Shown here piece by piece: positions 45,306 to 57,823 of a stretch of DNA of 64,000 nucleotides. The DNA lies in the NCBI RefSeq assembly GCF_040939455.1, contig NC_134107.1, positions 9,425,537 through 9,489,536 on the forward strand, read 5' to 3'. The DNA is from Microcebus murinus. Lineage: Eukaryota; Chordata; Mammalia; Primates; Cheirogaleidae. The notes beneath the pieces are model-generated. The model saw only the letters and a list, made by a program, of their open reading frames with translations. It was not told the DNA's origin and made no database searches. The position numbers and the translations under genes were made by a program. Each line of letters begins with the position of its first letter. Within the stretch, counting starts at the first letter, position 1.

Positions 45306-46596
45306 CACAGCCGCGCTCTGCCGGCTCCAGGGGTGGACCCGTCCTGCCTCCTCCAGCTCCTGGGGGTCTCCAGAAATCCTTGGTGCCCCCTGGCGCGTGG
45401 CTGCATCTCTCCACGTTCACACGGCCTACCTGTGTCCCTGTGACTCAGTGTCCCTCTTCTCACGAAGCCACTGCACTTTGACCTCGTGCTGACTGACCAC
45501 GCCTTGTTACATCTGCAGCCACCTGATTTCCAAATGGGGTCACTGAGGCTCTGGGAAGGACACGGGTTTTTCGGGGACGCTCTCTGGCCCGTACGAGAAG
45601 GGTGTAGGAGCAGGCTCTGTTGTCGTCTCTGCCATCATGGGCCTTGCGCTTCCACTAAGGGAGGTGGACTTCAAAAAACAAAAATCAACACCCAACAGAG
45701 CGCCCGGTGGAGATGAGCGATGGGTAGAGGACGCCGTGTCCCAGGGCGCCCGGGGGCCTGTCTGAGGCGTTGACGGCAGCCTGGGCAGGGGACCCCAGGG
45801 AGGATGCTGGGGCAGAGGGAGCAGCCCCTGCGGGTGTCCTGAGTTGGATGTGCCGTGTCCCCGAGCCCAGCAAGGACACCGAGGGGCTGCCATTGGGTGG
45901 GGTCAAGGGGGACAGAGGCGGCCACCCACTGCCAGGGCCCGGAGCTTTCCGACCGTGCTGAGGGGGTGGGAGCTGAGCCTTGGGCTCGGGGAACCCCATG
46001 GGCGCCTTGAAGGGGCGGCGGCACCAGGCCTGTGTGGTCACTGCAGGAGAGTCAGCCAGGAGGGCCGGACGGTGGCAGGAACCGCCGCGCCCTGGAGAGG
46101 CTGGTGGCGGGGGCGGGGCGGGGTGGCAGAAGTGGGAGGAGTCTGGGCTCCGGGTGCGGGTCTCCCAGTACTGGATGTGTGTGGGACTGAAAGAGAAACG
46201 TCACGGCCGGGCGCCTGCTGAGTGGCAGCAGCGCTGCTGGCTGAGGAGAGGGTGACAAAACTGCAGGCAAAGTGCTTTGTGGTCACAGCACAAACTGAGG
46301 AAACCACCTGGAGTCGAGACTCAGAAAAGGGGCTTTCTGAGCCGGGTTTTGAAGGATGGCTAGGAGTGCCCATGTGTGCCCAAGGCGAGCAGGTCAGTAA
46401 GGGGAGGGGTCAGCACGTCCTGGTGTCAAATCCCCTGACCAGGGCAGTCTCTGTTTCCTCTCCTGAGCTGTGGGCACCCACGGCAGGTCCTGCCTCACCC
46501 AGCCCAGCAGCCGGGCAGGGCAAAGGGGACAGGGGCTGTGACATTCACACTCTGGCTCTGCTCCTAACTGGAGGCGTGACCTCGGGCCCTATAAGG
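45306..46596. other. GC-rich sequence with drifted L2-like text
   Basis: 45680-46180 and 46240-46380 have the purine-rich style of reversed L2 (gggttttgaaggatggctag near 46345) but few firm anchors. A MIR-like scrap is at about 46550-46590. No gene recognised. Confidence 0.4.
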
Positions 46597-46972
46597 AGGT
46601 TGAATTGGGTCCCCAAAAAAGATACGTCCCCATCCTAACCCCGGTGCCCGTGAATCTGCGCTTGCTTGGAACAGGGCTTTGCAGGTGGAACCCAGGGGAG
46701 ATGAGGCCGTGCGGGGTAGGGTCCCACTGCGCTGCTCGGCGTTCTTGTAAGCACAGGGAGAGTCGGAGACAGAGTCTGGGGTGATGAGGCCACAAGCGAG
46801 GAACACCAGAGACCGCCGCAGCCCCCGGAAGCTGAAAGGGGCGTCTGACAGCCCCCCACTCAGAGCCTCCCCAGCAGGAGGAAACCCGGCCGACACCCTG
46901 ATTTTGGACCTCTAGCCTCCAGAACCGCGAGAGGGTGGATTTCTGTCGCTGTAAGCCACAGCAGCCCCAGGA
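46597..46972 (+). mobile_element. MaLR-type LTR
   Basis: aggttgaattgggtccccaa, aaaagatacgtccccatcct, ggctttgcaggtggaaccca, ggcgttcttgtaagcacagg, gccgacaccctgattttgga and cctctagcctccagaaccgc run in the order of a common placental LTR. The terminus is truncated after gtaagccacagcagcccc. Confidence 0.8.
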
Positions 46973-47469
46973 CGCTCACACAGACCCCAGCACCGCCCAG
47001 CGCCCCACATCACCCGAGGTCGCCCCACGCACCACCCCACGCGGACCGTCCTGGGCCCGCCTGCCAGGGGTGGCACCTGTCCTAGTCCGGGTCCTCTGGA
47101 GCAGGGCCACTCAAAATGCGGACAGGTGACGGGCCGCTTCCTCCTCACCTGGGAGACTGTTAGGAGCGACCCACCTGGACCAGCGAGCCGGTGCGCGTGT
47201 GCTGAGACTGTAAAGTCTTGGAAGCCCCGCTCTGCCAGGCAGAGCCTGGGGCAGGGACGTCACCTCTGATCCTCCTGGGGGAGGCCAGGCCAGGGGGCGG
47301 TGTGGACGCGGGACGTGAGCAAGGCCCGACAGGCGGCGGTGACAGGGCCGGTGCGCAGAGACACGCCCGTGTCCCGCGGGAGCCACGCCTGCCCGTGTCC
47401 CACGGAGGGAAAGGGGGAGGGGCTCGTCCGCCCGGCCGCCCCGCTCGGTCCCCACTGTTGGGAGCTCAC

Positions 47470-47668
47470 CCGGCGACAGGAGGCGGGAGAAGGCGGGGAG
47501 CAGGTGCCCGGTGGGAACAGGGCTTCCTTTCGGGGTGAGGACAACGTTCCAGAACCTGAGGGAGGTGGCGGTTGCACGGCTTGCCAATGTGCTAAACACC
47601 ACGCGATTGCTTACTTGAGAACAGTTAGTTTTGTGTTAAGCGAATCTCACCTCCATCTTTTTTAAAAA
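47470..47668 (+). mobile_element. L1M 3-prime terminus, forward
   Basis: acaacgttccagaacctgag, gcggttgcacggcttgccaa, tgtgctaaacaccacgcgat and gtgttaagcgaatctcacct are collinear with the L1M end. A short MLT1-like start (tgtcctagtccgggtcctct) lies at 47079-47098. Confidence 0.65.
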
Positions 47669-47700
47669 GTCACCTTGGAGGAACTGACCCCTCCTGTCCT

Positions 47701-47850
47701 GCGCGTCTGGGTGGTCCCCGGAGCCCAGACGGGGCGCGCTGAGGCACGGCGCCCGGTGTCGGCGCCGTCGGGAGAGGAGAGGAGGAGCCGGCGGCGTCCG
47801 GGAGGCGCAGGGTAAAACGTCGTGTTCGGGTGTCACGGTGCTCGTCATCA
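47701..47850. promoter_or_regulatory. Short, very CpG-dense island without a gene
   Basis: I count about 23 CpGs in 150 bp (for example GGCGCGC, GTCGGCGCCGTCGGG and CCGGCGGCGTCCGGG). It starts directly after an L1M tail, and the density falls off by 47860. No TATA box or exon is seen. Under 200 bp, it misses the usual island length threshold. Confidence 0.4.
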
Positions 47851-48154
47851 TTATTCATCTCCCAAAAATGGAGCTTGCTTTGCCGGGCACCTGGCGAGGC
47901 TTCTCCGCAGCCTCTAGCAGAGACGGCAACCGCGCCGGGAGGGCTGTGGAAGGAGAGAACTTTCCATGCAGTTGAGAGAGGGGCCCAGGGTGTTGCTTCT
48001 CATCTAACTCCAGGTCACTGCTGTGTCGCAGGCTTGCCGCGCCGAGGCCGTGCACAGCACCCGGAATCAAACGGCAGGAAGGGGAGCCTGAAGGTGGATT
48101 GGGCTGGGGGCGGAGGCAGATTCCTGTGGCCATGAAGAGACTCGCCATGATAAC

Positions 48155-48330
48155 GCAGGCCAAGAACATGGACTTTAGTGTCAGCAGCCCTTGGTTCAAG
48201 TCCTCAGCCCGCCACTTCCTGCCTAGGGAGCCTTGGGCACGTCCCTTAGCCTTGGTGAGTCTCGGTTTTCTCATCTGTAAAATGGAGGTGACAGCCACCT
48301 ACACAGAGCTGTTGTGGGGAACGAAAGTAG
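48155..48330 (-). repeat. MIR SINE, nearly full length, reversed
   Basis: ttggttcaagtcctcagccc, gccacttcctgcctagggag, ccttgggcacgtcccttagc, tcggttttctcatctgtaaa and atggaggtgacagccaccta match the reversed MIR in order. Confidence 0.88.
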
Positions 48331-48334
48331 ATGC

Positions 48335-51300
48335 AGCTTCAAACCCAGCCTCAAAATTTTCCTATAAAGTTTCAAGGAAAATTAGTGTCTCACAGTCAAA
48401 AATTGCAAAATGTTAGCATAAAAGCCAGCAGATATAAGAGACAGCAGAATCAAACCTCCAAGGACTTCGAAATTGAAATTATCAAACACAAGAAATAATG
48501 TAAATACGTTTAATATGATTAAAAAAATAAAAGTGAAGCTTAAAACACAACCAAGGGGGGAAAATTCATAAATAATGACAAGGAAGGTTTGAAAATAAAG
48601 AATTTCTAGAAACAAAAAATATAATTACTAAAATTAAAAGCTCACTGGACATTGAGCAGTTATATTAACTTCAGACAAAGCAGATTTTGGAACAAGGAAG
48701 ATCTGCAGAATAAAAAGGGACACGACATTGTAATAAACAGGAGCAACTCACCACTAACACAACAAGCCCATGTGTACCACCGACGAGCAGAGCTTCAAAG
48801 TACGTGCAGCAATAGCAGGAACTGAAAAGAGAAATGATAAACCCACAATTAATCGTTGGAGACTTCAACACTCCCCTCTCAATAACAGAACTAACAGAAA
48901 ATCATCAAGGGTAGGGAAGAATAAAACAATACCATTAACATCTGGATCTGCTAGACATTTAGAACATTCTATCCAAAAAAGCAAAAAACATTATTTTCAA
49001 GTGCACATAGAATATTCACCACAACTGACTATGTTCTGGGTCATAAAAAAAAAAAAAACCTTAACAAAGTTAAAAGAATTTAAATCATACAAAGTATGTC
49101 CTATAATGCAATTAAACTGTGAATTAATAACAGAAAGATAAGAGAAAAAAAAATCCAAGCACTTAAACAGTATACTCTGAAATAATCGATGACACAAAGA
49201 GGAAGTCTCAAGGGAAACTAGAAAACATTTTGAACTAAACAAAAATGAAAATATATCAAACTTTGTTAGCTGCAGCTATAGCAGTGCTGAGAGAGAAATT
49301 TATAGTATTAGATGCTTTTATATAAGAAAAGAAGAAAGGCCTTAAATCAGTAATCTGAACTTTTTTTTAAGAAACTACAAAAGGAAGAGCAAAATAAACC
49401 AAAAGTAAGCAGAAGGAAGGAAATAATCAAGACAAGAACAGAAATCCATGAAACTGAAAAGAGAAAAATCACTAAAACCAAAAGTTGGTTCTTTAAAAAG
49501 ATCAATAAAATTGATGACATTTTAGCAAGACTCACAAAGGAAAATGAAGACCTCACAGACAGCAAGAGTGATTTAAAGGAATACTATGAACAATCCTGTG
49601 CACATAATTTCTACATTGTAGATGAAATAGATGAATTCCTTGAATAAAAATACCAAAATTTACTCAAGATTAAATAACCTGAATAGCATTGTAACTACTA
49701 AATACATTTAATTCATAGATTTATATTTTTTTCCAAAAAATGTATCTCCAGTCCCAGAAAGTTTCACTAGCTAATTCTACCAAACATTGAAAGAAGAAAT
49801 AATGTCGATTGTACACAATCTGTCCCAGAAAATAAAAGATGAAAAACTACTTTCTGACACATTTTATGAAGCTAGCATTGACCCATTACCAAAACTAGGA
49901 AAAGACTGTAAAAGAAGGAAAACTATAGAGCAATATCCTACATAAACACAAACACAAAAGTCCTCCACAAAATATCAGCAAATAAAGTCCAGCAAAATAT
50001 GAAAAGAATAATATACCACCACCCAGTGGAGCTTATCCTGGGAATACAAGGCTGGTTCAATACACACAAATCGATCAATGAAATCCAACATATAAACGGC
50101 CTAAAACAGTTCAACTGACACAGAAGAAGCATTTGACAGAATTGAGCATCCATTCATGATAAAGTTCTCAGCAAAATACCAACAGATGAGAACTTCCTCA
50201 ATCTGATAAAGGGTATCTACAAAAATCCTATAGCTAGCATCATACTTAATAATGAAATGCTTTTCCAGAAAGGTGGGGAGCAAGGCAAGGCTATCCATGC
50301 TCACCACTCCCATTCAACATCGTAGTAGAAATCTTAGCCAATAAGATTAGAAAAAAAAAAAAAGAAGCAAGAGTCTTACTTACTGGAAAGAAAGAAAGAA
50401 AACTGTCCTTGTCCTCAGACAACATAGCTATCTACACCATCTTCACTGAAACATCTCAAGAATTCTATATTTCAAAAAGACTCCTAGAACAAATAAGTAG
50501 GCTCAAAAGGTCATAGGATACAAGATCACCACACCAAAGTTAATCACAATGCCACATGCCAGCAATGAACAATCAAAACTTTAAGAACCATATGGTTTAC
50601 AGCAACTCCAAAAAAGCACAATATTTAAGTGTAAATGTAACAAAACACGGACAGGATCTATCTGCTTAAAACTGCCAAATGCTGATAAAAGAAATCAAAG
50701 AAGACAAACCAAGAAAGAAAGTCTGTATTCGTGAATCGGAGCTCCACATAGTGACAATGTCAACTCTCTTCAAGTCTATCTACAGATTTCATGCAATTCC
50801 ATGCAAAATCCTAGCACGATGTTTTGTAGATATAAAGTACTTCTAAAATTTATTTGGAGGTGCAAAAGAACTGAAATAGCTAAAAATAACTTTGAAGAAA
50901 AGAAGAAACTTAGATGAATCTTACTACCCGGTTTTAAGATATACTATGAAAGCTACACTCATAAAGACAGTGTGGTAATGGCCAAGTATTAGTGACATAG
51001 ATCAACAGAGCAGAATAGAAACCCCAGAAATAAGCCCATATAAAATATGACCAAGTGATTTTAACAACGGTACAAAAGCAATCCAATGGATAAAGGATGA
51101 TCTTTTCAACAAATGGCATGGGAGCATCCAACGCTAAATAAATAAATAAACGTCAACTAAAACCTTATACCTTTGATAAAAATTAACTCAGGGTGGATCA
51201 TAGAACTAAATACAATACATGAAACTATAAAATTTCTACAAGAAAATATATGAGAACATCTTTGTCACCTGGGGTTAGGCAAAGAGTGCTTAAACATGAC

Positions 51301-52050
51301 ACCAAATACATAATCCACAAAAGAAAAAAATAATATATCAGACTTCATGACAAGTAAAACAATTTGTTCTGAGAATGATACCATCAAAAGAAAAGATGAG
51401 CCATAGACTGAGAAAAATATTTGCAAATCCTGTATCTGACAAAGGACTTTTATCCAAAATGTATAAAGAACGCTCAAAACTCATTGGTAAGAAAACAAAC
51501 AACCCAACTAAAAATGCACAAAGGACTTGGACAGCCACTTCACCAAAGAGGACGTGTGGAGAGCAAGTAAGCTCTCGCAAAGTGGTTCAACATCCTCCGA
51601 GGACGAGGAAATGCAAATTAAAGCCGCGAGGAGAGACCACTGCACGTCTATGCAAGACGACAGATAAATAATGGCGAGTCTGCACGGCGCGCTGCTCGTC
51701 AGCAATACAAAGGAAGAGCTTGCAAGAGTTTAAACAACTCTCAAAGATAATGATGCTGAGTAAAAGAAATGAGTCTACAAAGGTTACATACTGTATGGCT
51801 GTATTTATAGGACATTCTATCAATGAGAAGATTACAATGAAGAGGAACAGACCAAGAATGGGGGAAGAGGATGTCTGTAAGGGAGAAGTGCAAGGTGCTT
51901 TGCGGGGCGTGGGGGTGGGGTGGGGGGCCTGTTCTGCCTCCAGTGGTGCCAACGGCTACATTAATCTACACAAACAGGTGTGAAAACTCACACACCTGCA
52001 CATCCCTCCCAATGAAAGTCAATTTTACTGTATGATAATTTTAAAAATGA
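48335..52050 (+). mobile_element. Long L1M copy, forward, mostly ORF2
   Basis: From an ORF1-like start (aaagaatttctagaaacaaa) it jumps to ORF2 endonuclease (ttggagacttcaacactccc, ttttcaagtgcacatagaat), reverse transcriptase (tatcctgggaatacaaggct, agcaaggcaaggctatccat) and the C-terminal part (ttttatccaaaatgtataaa), then a shortened 3-prime end near 52050. Every frame is broken, with the longest stretch about 123 codons, so it is inactive. AT-rich, unlike the flanking GC-rich DNA. Confidence 0.92.
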
Positions 52051-52054
52051 AAAG

Positions 52055-52729
52055 ATTAAAATGATGGCTATATCAAGCAGTATACTAGACACAGATGAAA
52101 AAAGACTTGGTGAATAAATTATCCAGAATGCAGCCCAGGTATGAATATGAGAATCCACATCTGGATATGAAATATGGACATGAAAATATGAAAGAGTCTG
52201 AAAGACAAGGAAGATATAGTCCAACATGAATTTTTTTTAATTAACAGATAAAATTATATGTATTTACGATGTACATGATTAACATGTATCTTCACTGAAG
52301 ATTCCAAGGACTATCATAAAAGGAACAAAGGACATAAATAAGCAAAGAGATCCTTGCACAATTTTGGAGGAATAAAATTACTGATTAATTTTAAACTTTA
52401 TTAATTTAAGTGTCTTATTGAAGTATCTTATATAAACAATAAAATGAAATAGAGTGTATAACTCCACATAGGTACAAGGATAGAAAAATGGAATAAGAAA
52501 AAAAAACCCATAAATCCAAAAGAATGTAAGAAAGGAAGAAAAAAAAGAAACAAAAATTACGACAAATTAAAAGCATGTAGTAAGATGGTAGAAATAAACC
52601 CAAAAATATCAAGAGTAACAATGCATGTAAATGGACTAAACTTTCCATTTAAAATCAAACTAGATGAATATTAAACAGTATTCTCTCTCTCTCACATACA
52701 CACACACACATACACTCTGTAGATTGTTA
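52055..52729 (+). mobile_element. Second L1M, left part (ORF1 tail and ORF2 start)
   Basis: ORF1-like text resumes at about 52055 (actagacacagatgaaaaaa, ccagaatgcagcccaggtat, gaaatatggacatgaaaata), and ORF2-start text appears at about 52580 (gatggtagaaataaacccaa, atgtaaatggactaaacttt). A TC/AC simple repeat (52681-52715) precedes the mariner that splits the copy. Confidence 0.75.
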
Positions 52730-53989
52730 AGTATGAAATGCCTGACTTCCTTAAGTACTAAGTTTGACAGTTGGTATCTCTGACATTTCACATTGACACT
52801 TTTTGTTTCATGTTTATTGTGAGGGTACATTCTCAGTCTTTCGAATGCACATTTTGGCTTGTGATTACCTTTCAAAATTTTTTAGAGCAATTTTTGGTGA
52901 AACCATGAATAAGTAAAAAATTTGTGTCATTTTCGAACATGAGTTCCGTTGTGGAACCAATGCAGCGCAGACAGCTTGAAATATCAATGAAGCGTTCGGA
53001 AAGGATGTGGCTGGTGAACACACAGTATATGTTGATGGTTTGAGAAGTTCCGTTCTGGTGATTTTAATCTTGAAAGTGAGTCACGTGGGCGGCCTGAGAC
53101 CAAGGCGGATAATGATGAGCTGAAAGCTGTAGTGGAAGCGAATCCATCTCCACCTGCGCGTGAATTTGCAGCAAGGTTTGACGTCACTATTGCAACAAAA
53201 CTGGACCGTTGGAAACAAATCAGCAAGGCAAAGCAGCTGGATAGATGGGGCCTGCGTGAATTAAACGAGCATCAGAGGAGAAACCTTCTCGAAGCTTGCC
53301 TGTCTTTGCTGCCACAACATAAAAGTGAACCATTCTATAACGGTTGTTCCATGTGATGAAAAATGGATTCTTTTTGACAATCTCAAGCGTTCAGCACAAT
53401 GGTTGGACAAAGAGGAAGTGCCAAAACACAGTCCAAAACCGAATATTCGTCAAAAAAAGCGCATGGTGTCTGTTTGGTGGTGCAGTGCTGGTGTTATCCA
53501 CTACAGCCTCATGAAACCTGGTCCATCCATCACAGCGGGTGTCGACTGCACCCAGCTGGATGAAATGACGAGGATGCTTGCGATGAAGCAGCCAAGACTG
53601 GTCACTAGAGAAAGGCCAATCCTCTTGCAAGGCAACGCTCAACCGCGTGCTGCACAAACAACACTGCTCAAACTACAGCAGTTGAACGTGGAAGCTCTCT
53701 GTCGGCCACTGTATTCACCAGACCTTGCACCAGCTGACTGGCACTTCTTCCAGGCTTTGGACCACCTCTTGCAAGGAAAAATATTCAATTCTCGATAGCT
53801 GCGGAAAACGCCTTTCATGATTTCATTGCCACTCGCTCTCCGGGCTCTTCTCTCCCGGCATAAACAAGCAATCGTTAAGATGGCAAAACTGTGTCGGTAA
53901 TTTAGGCACATACTTTGATTATTTTTACTGCTCCTTGTTTGAGATATAATAAACTACACTCTGGATTCAAAAATCAGACATTTCATATT
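52730..53989 (+). mobile_element. Complete mariner transposon inserted in L1M
   Basis: Termini are AGTATGAAATGCCTGACTT (52730) and, reversed, AATATGAAATGTCTGATTT (53989), each flanked by TA (52728-52729 and 53990-53991), the mariner target site. Length 1260 bp equals that of a typical full mariner. The interrupted L1M resumes at about 54055, so the insertion is younger than the L1. It carries a broken transposase gene (next entry). Confidence 0.95.
52950..53900 (+). pseudogene. Mariner transposase pseudogene
   Basis: The transposase would cut and paste the element using a D,D34D catalytic triad. Readable blocks, in different frames, are an N-terminal HTH part (NINEAFGKDV, about 52986; GRPETKADNDELKAVVEANP, about 53088-53148), the catalytic block with CDEKWILFDN (about 53352) and QWLDKEEVPKHSPKP, and YSPDLAPADWHFF (about 53710-53748). 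First Asp (53355-53357) and third Asp (35 residues after the second site) are present, but the second is glycine (GGC, 53631-53633). An in-frame TGA after AQTA, several frameshifts and a TAG near 53798 also kill it. Confidence 0.93.
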
Positions 53990-54014
53990 TAATGGCTATA
54001 TATGTACGATATAT

Positions 54015-54062
<48 letters not shown>

Positions 54063-55370
54063 TCTGTTTAGTAGAGATATTCCTAAAATGCAAGGATGTA
54101 AACCAAAGAATGGAAAAACATATACCAGACTATACAGGCCAAAAAAAAAAAAGATGGTGTGGTGACATGAATATCAAACATAATAGACTTTAAAGCAAAA
54201 GGTGGTATTGCTATAAAAGGGTTACTACACAGGGGCGATCAAGGTTTAATCCACAGGAATACATGACAACCCTAACAGCTCCTGTACTCAATAACAGAGC
54301 TTCAAACTATGAAACAAAAGTTAGCATGATTTTAAGGAGAAGTCGATAAATACACCAAACAGTGAGAGATGTTATCATTGTCTCCTAGTAAATCAGAAAT
54401 CGGGGAGACAAAGATCAATTAGAATATGGAAAAATTAAAGAGCAAATGAAAAGCATGATCTAATGGATATTTATGGAGCATTGCACTTAACAATAGAAAA
54501 ATATGCATTCTTTCTAAACAACCATGGCACATTTACAAAACTCAGTGGTGTGCTAGACTCTAAAGCTCTTACCTCCCCTAATTTCAGGCCAACAGACCAC
54601 ACTGTGTCAGTGCCCTTAAATTAGAAACCCGTGGCAAAGAGATAACCAGAAAACACCCCACATGTCTACAAGTTAGAAAACATATATGTACAGGACTCAC
54701 AAGCCAAGGAAAAAACCATAGTGGAATTTTTAAAAAGCTACAACTGAGTAATTTTTTAAAGAAATTTCCATATCACACATTATCAGAGGCAGCACACACA
54801 ATATTTAAAAGGAAATTTAGAGTATCATCAATAAGGAGTAATAAATCACACCCAAGTCAGGTTTATCCCAGGCATCCAAGACTGGCTTAGAAAATCTATT
54901 AATGTCATTTGCCACAATAACAGATTAAAGGAGAAAACCAAACAATTGCTGTGATACAGGCAAAAAAAGTATTCCATAAAATTCTATATCCCATCATGGT
55001 TTAAAAATCTTTGCAAAATAGGAATAGAAGGAAACTTCCTTAATCTGATAAAAAGCAGTTACCACAAATCCCTACAATAACCACCAAAGGAATTTTTGTT
55101 AGATCAGACACAGACTTCTCTCTAACATCAAACTGGAGGGTCTAAACACTAGGACATGAAAAGGAAATATAGAGGAAGAAAGGTACGGAAAGAAGTTTTC
55201 TTAGTAGTAGATGAAAATATCTACATAGAAACCTTGAAAGAACTTATGGAAAATTACCAATAAGAGAGTCGAATAAGGTGAGTGGAGACAATACCAATAT
55301 ACAAAGCTCAATTGTGTGTCTATAAAGCAGCAACAATTAGAAAAGACAAGTTTTAAAAAGATGCTATTTG
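53990..55370 (+). mobile_element. Second L1M, middle part (ORF2)
   Basis: After the mariner and a (TA)n run, ORF2 endonuclease text resumes (ggaaaaacatataccagact, atagactttaaagcaaaagg) and continues into reverse transcriptase (caggtttatcccaggcatcc, gaaggaaacttccttaatct). Full of stops. It is then cut by the Alu at 55371. Confidence 0.85.
54001..54060. repeat. (TA)n dinucleotide run
   Basis: About 57 bp, almost pure TA, immediately right of the mariner TA target site. Self-complementary, so cruciform-prone and slippage-prone. Confidence 0.95.
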
Positions 55371-55709
<339 letters not shown>

Positions 55710-55940
55710 GATGCTATTTATAATGGCAACATCAACAAATACCCAAATATGATATGTACATATACATACATAACCTAGGAATAAATTCAACAGAAAAAGA
55801 TACAAAGGTTAGCAGGTTTTAGATAAAAGACTTGATATCGTAAAGGTATTGGTTCTCCCCAAAATTGTATATAGATTCAGCACAGTTCCAGCACCAAAAA
55901 ATCAAAAAATAGATGCTCTAAGTCTTCTTTAATATATTTC
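55710..55940 (+). mobile_element. Second L1M, right part
   Basis: Directly continues the ORF2 sequence interrupted by the Alu (tataatggcaacatcaacaa, acctaggaataaattcaaca, attgtatatagattcagcac, ttccagcacc). The copy breaks off near 55940. Confidence 0.8.
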
Positions 55941-55949
55941 AGTGAAGTT

Positions 55950-56120
55950 CAATCATTTTCACGGTAAAGGTGTTATGAGACACTTGCCCTGTGGTCTTGG
56001 ACAAAGCTCTGAGTTTTCCCGGCTGAAAAAAATAAAAGGACGGGAACATAGGACCCCTAAAGCCCCCTCCTGTGCTGAAACCCTAAGATCTCTGAGACCC
56101 TCTGCAAGGGGACGCAGGTG
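55950..56120 (-). repeat. Probable MIR, reversed, drifted
   Basis: ccctgtggtcttggacaaag, ctctgagttttcccggctga then 'aagatctctgagaccctc' follows the MIR/MIR3 reversed order weakly. Confidence 0.4.
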
Positions 56121-56254
56121 AGGTGCGTTTGACAGGTCTGTGTGGCTCCGCGGGAGGGAAATGAAGTGATAAGCCAGGTTGGGGTGGGGGTGAGACTCCA
56201 CCCAACGACCTGAGCATCTAACAGGAGGTAAAATGTAAAGCGGATCACGACACG

Positions 56255-56390
56255 TCCTGAACGTTATGCAATCACCGTAAATAGCTTTTAAAGGATTACA
56301 TAAACATGGAAAATATTCACGACATGCTAAGTGGGAAAAAATTGCACATATACTATAATTACAATTCCAAATGCAAACACCAGCCCCAGG
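56255..56390 (+). mobile_element. L1ME-type tail fragment, forward
   Basis: gttatgcaatcaccgtaaat, aaacatggaaaatattcacg, acatgctaagtgggaaaaaa and actataattacaattccaaa match the common old L1 end. Confidence 0.6.
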
Positions 56391-57439
56391 ATGCATGGCT
56401 GCCCAAACTCTTCGGTTTCACCCTAAGACATGTTTTGTTTGGCATGCTCTTTATTTTCTATTTTAATTGTTGGCTACCAGTTAAAAGTTCAGAGGTTTCA
56501 CGTAAATATCCAGATTTCCAGCATCTCTTGAAAACTGCGAAGAGTGCCTGAAATGCCTTTCCACCTTTCTCACTTGGCAAACCCTGGAAGCCTCAGCACA
56601 GGTAGGGTTTCTTCTAAGACAAATCCCTCCAGCTCCAGATGGGACCAGCCCCTGCACAGCCGGTCCTTGGGGGAGCGGATACATGGTGATCTCCTCATCA
56701 GTGTGTCCCCTACCCTGGACCCAGCCGCTGCTCCCCGATAGGGACTGCATTTTATTTGTCCTACCAGCCCAGCCTGTGACTCCAGAGCTGAAAGGGAAAC
56801 GAGGGAAGTCACAGGTGAAAATGAAATTGATTGTGTCAGATGGCGGTACGGGGAGAGCTCGTGCTTTCTTTCTTCTTCAGAACATCCCTTGAACAGTGTG
56901 ATACCTGCACAGTGGAAATGCAGGAAGGAGCTGGCATCTCGGGGAAGGCTGGACCACCTGTCCTGCCTGGAAGGGCCTCCAGGAGCGGCCACGCCCTCCC
57001 CAGCTAGGGGCGGTCCAGGGCGTTGGCAGCAGCCATTTACCTTTTTGGAACTGGGGAGTCAGACTGTTTGATTGGTTGAGAGACGTAGCAATGACCAATG
57101 ATGGGGAAGGACATGAGTAAATGCTCCTGTTGTCCCCTCTACGTCCTCTGGCAGGAAGTCACTATTTGCTTCCTGGAGTGCTGGGCATTTTCAGGTCTAG
57201 GATTCGTGGTATCTGAGAGCTTCTCAGCCAGGTGTGTGCGTCCGGGAGCCCAGGGGCACTCCACCTTCCGGCCTGGCCCCTGGGCGTGTCACCAGACCCT
57301 GGTCTGGCCGCCTGCGACAGGGACACTTTCCCAGCCCTCAGGCCTCAGGCCAGGTCTGTGCTCCGTGGAGCGCTGTCACTCCCTGACAAGTCTCTTCCCG
57401 TGCCATCGTTTCTCGCTTACTGTTGTCTGACCCAAGAAG
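56391..57439. other. Unique sequence, no gene recognised
   Basis: Balanced base composition, frames up to 140 codons without domains, no clear repeat. A CCAAT/ATTGG pair occurs near 57070-57098 (gattggttgag, gaccaatgatgg). Confidence 0.4.
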
Positions 57440-57535
57440 GCAAGAGCCCAGGGCCAGGGCCCAGTCTGTCTTGTTCAGAGCTGTGGTCCCAGAATTCACG
57501 TCCACAAGCGTCCGCTGAATGACTGAATAAATGAG
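57440..57535 (+). repeat. L2-like 3-prime end
   Basis: tcttgttcagagctgtggtc, ccagaattcacgtccacaag and gctgaatgactgaataaatg follow the L2 terminus order. Confidence 0.5.
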
Positions 57536-57823
57536 GCATGGGGACCAGAAGTGCCAGGAGGGAGCGAAGGCCGAGGTTCTGGCAAGAAGTTCAAGACCAA
57601 GTCTGGGGGTGCTGACCCTCGAAAGCCCCCAGATCACTCCCTCATGTCCCAGGCCGGGGCTACTCGAAAGTCAGTCAATGCCAGGCAGCCTGGACTGTGG
57701 CTTCCAAAGGCAGCAAGAGGCTGCCAGGGGCTGGGCTCACCTCCTGGAGCTAGTCCCCTGCATGCCAGGTCCACGGAGGTGAAGTTGAAGCCGGCCCTCC
57801 ACTGACCTGCCTCCCGCCCGGAT

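Noticed and set aside
53132..53798. Functional domesticated mariner transposase gene (SETMAR-like)
   Set aside because: In-frame stop, frameshifts and D-to-G loss; no adjoining host exon such as a SET domain.
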